Source: Gloeopeniophorella convolvens
Taxonomy: Eukaryota; Basidiomycota; Agaricomycetes; Russulales
Assembly: GCA_022496205.1 (NCBI GenBank)
Contig: WTXD01000044.1
Location: 62,001 to 126,000 of the forward strand
Reading direction: 5' to 3'
Length of the DNA stretch: 64,000 nt
A program made the position numbers and the translations under genes. Under the pieces are notes generated by a model, which made no database searches, was not told the origin of the DNA, and saw only the letters and a program-made list of their open reading frames with translations. The first letter of the stretch is position 1. Each line of letters opens with the position of its first letter. This document shows positions 63,978 through 64,000 of the stretch, one piece after another.

Positions 63978-64000
63978 GTACGTCATGCACATAGTTGATT

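Overview
The window is nuclear DNA from a filamentous basidiomycete, most likely a wood- or litter-decaying Agaricomycete. Genes are densely packed on both strands. Almost every gene is split by many introns of about 45-60 nt with GT...AG ends and CTRAY-type branch sites. The protein content is fungal: a pentafunctional AROM protein, a KRE6/SKN1 glucan-synthesis protein, an alternative NADH dehydrogenase, a septation GTPase, a cellulose-binding CBM1 tail and xi-class glutathione transferases. I rebuilt exon chains by hand. For every complete gene whose exons I summed except one (the 28.4-30.1 kb carrier) the lengths are divisible by three, which supports the models; the summed chains include NDE, AROM, GT2, ferric reductase, eIF3l, RPL23, SPG1, RBM18, both GHRs, SNX and NAB2. 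I did not sum the 25-exon GMC gene.

Layout. 0-9 kb: end of a CBM1-bearing secreted enzyme, an external NADH dehydrogenase, and the AROM shikimate-pathway protein. 10.8-23.4 kb: KRE6-like glucan-synthesis protein (-), a membrane family-2 glycosyltransferase with 21 exons (+), and a ferric reductase (+). 24-34.7 kb is a housekeeping block: eIF3l (-) back to back with a serine palmitoyltransferase small subunit (+), a mitochondrial dicarboxylate carrier (+), RPL23 (-), the septation GTPase SPG1/TEM1 (+) and an RBM18-type RNA-binding protein (+). An intron-containing tRNA-Asp follows at 34.8 kb. 35-38.2 kb: two head-to-head glutathionyl-hydroquinone reductases. 39.3-43.9 kb: GET5-like (-) head to head with complex I NDUFS5 (+), then a large G-patch protein. 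44.8-47.5 kb: SH3-PX-BAR sorting nexin (-). 47.8-57.9 kb: a run of redox and modification enzymes (old-yellow-enzyme family, aldo/keto reductase, GMC oxidoreductase, GNAT acetyltransferase). 58.1-64 kb: NAB2-like poly(A) RNA-binding protein (-) and the 5' part of a GIT1-like MFS phosphate/glycerophosphodiester transporter that runs off the window.

How the genes fit together. Most are independent core functions: aromatic amino-acid synthesis, respiration, translation, tail-anchored protein insertion, sphingolipid synthesis, septation, wall glucan and mRNA export. The CBM1 enzyme, paired glutathionyl-hydroquinone reductases, old-yellow-enzyme, GMC and aldo/keto genes suit a fungus that handles plant-wall aromatics, but the sequence does not show that they are co-regulated.

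I found no CRISPR array, insertion sequence, retroelement or wholly new multi-gene system. The features most worth checking are three GC-AG introns (one at a paralogous position where the sister gene has GT), several micro-exons of 7-19 nt, three intron-sized insertions that stay open in frame, a one-base frameshift in the mitochondrial carrier, and an unassigned 1.8 kb region at 54.9-56.7 kb.
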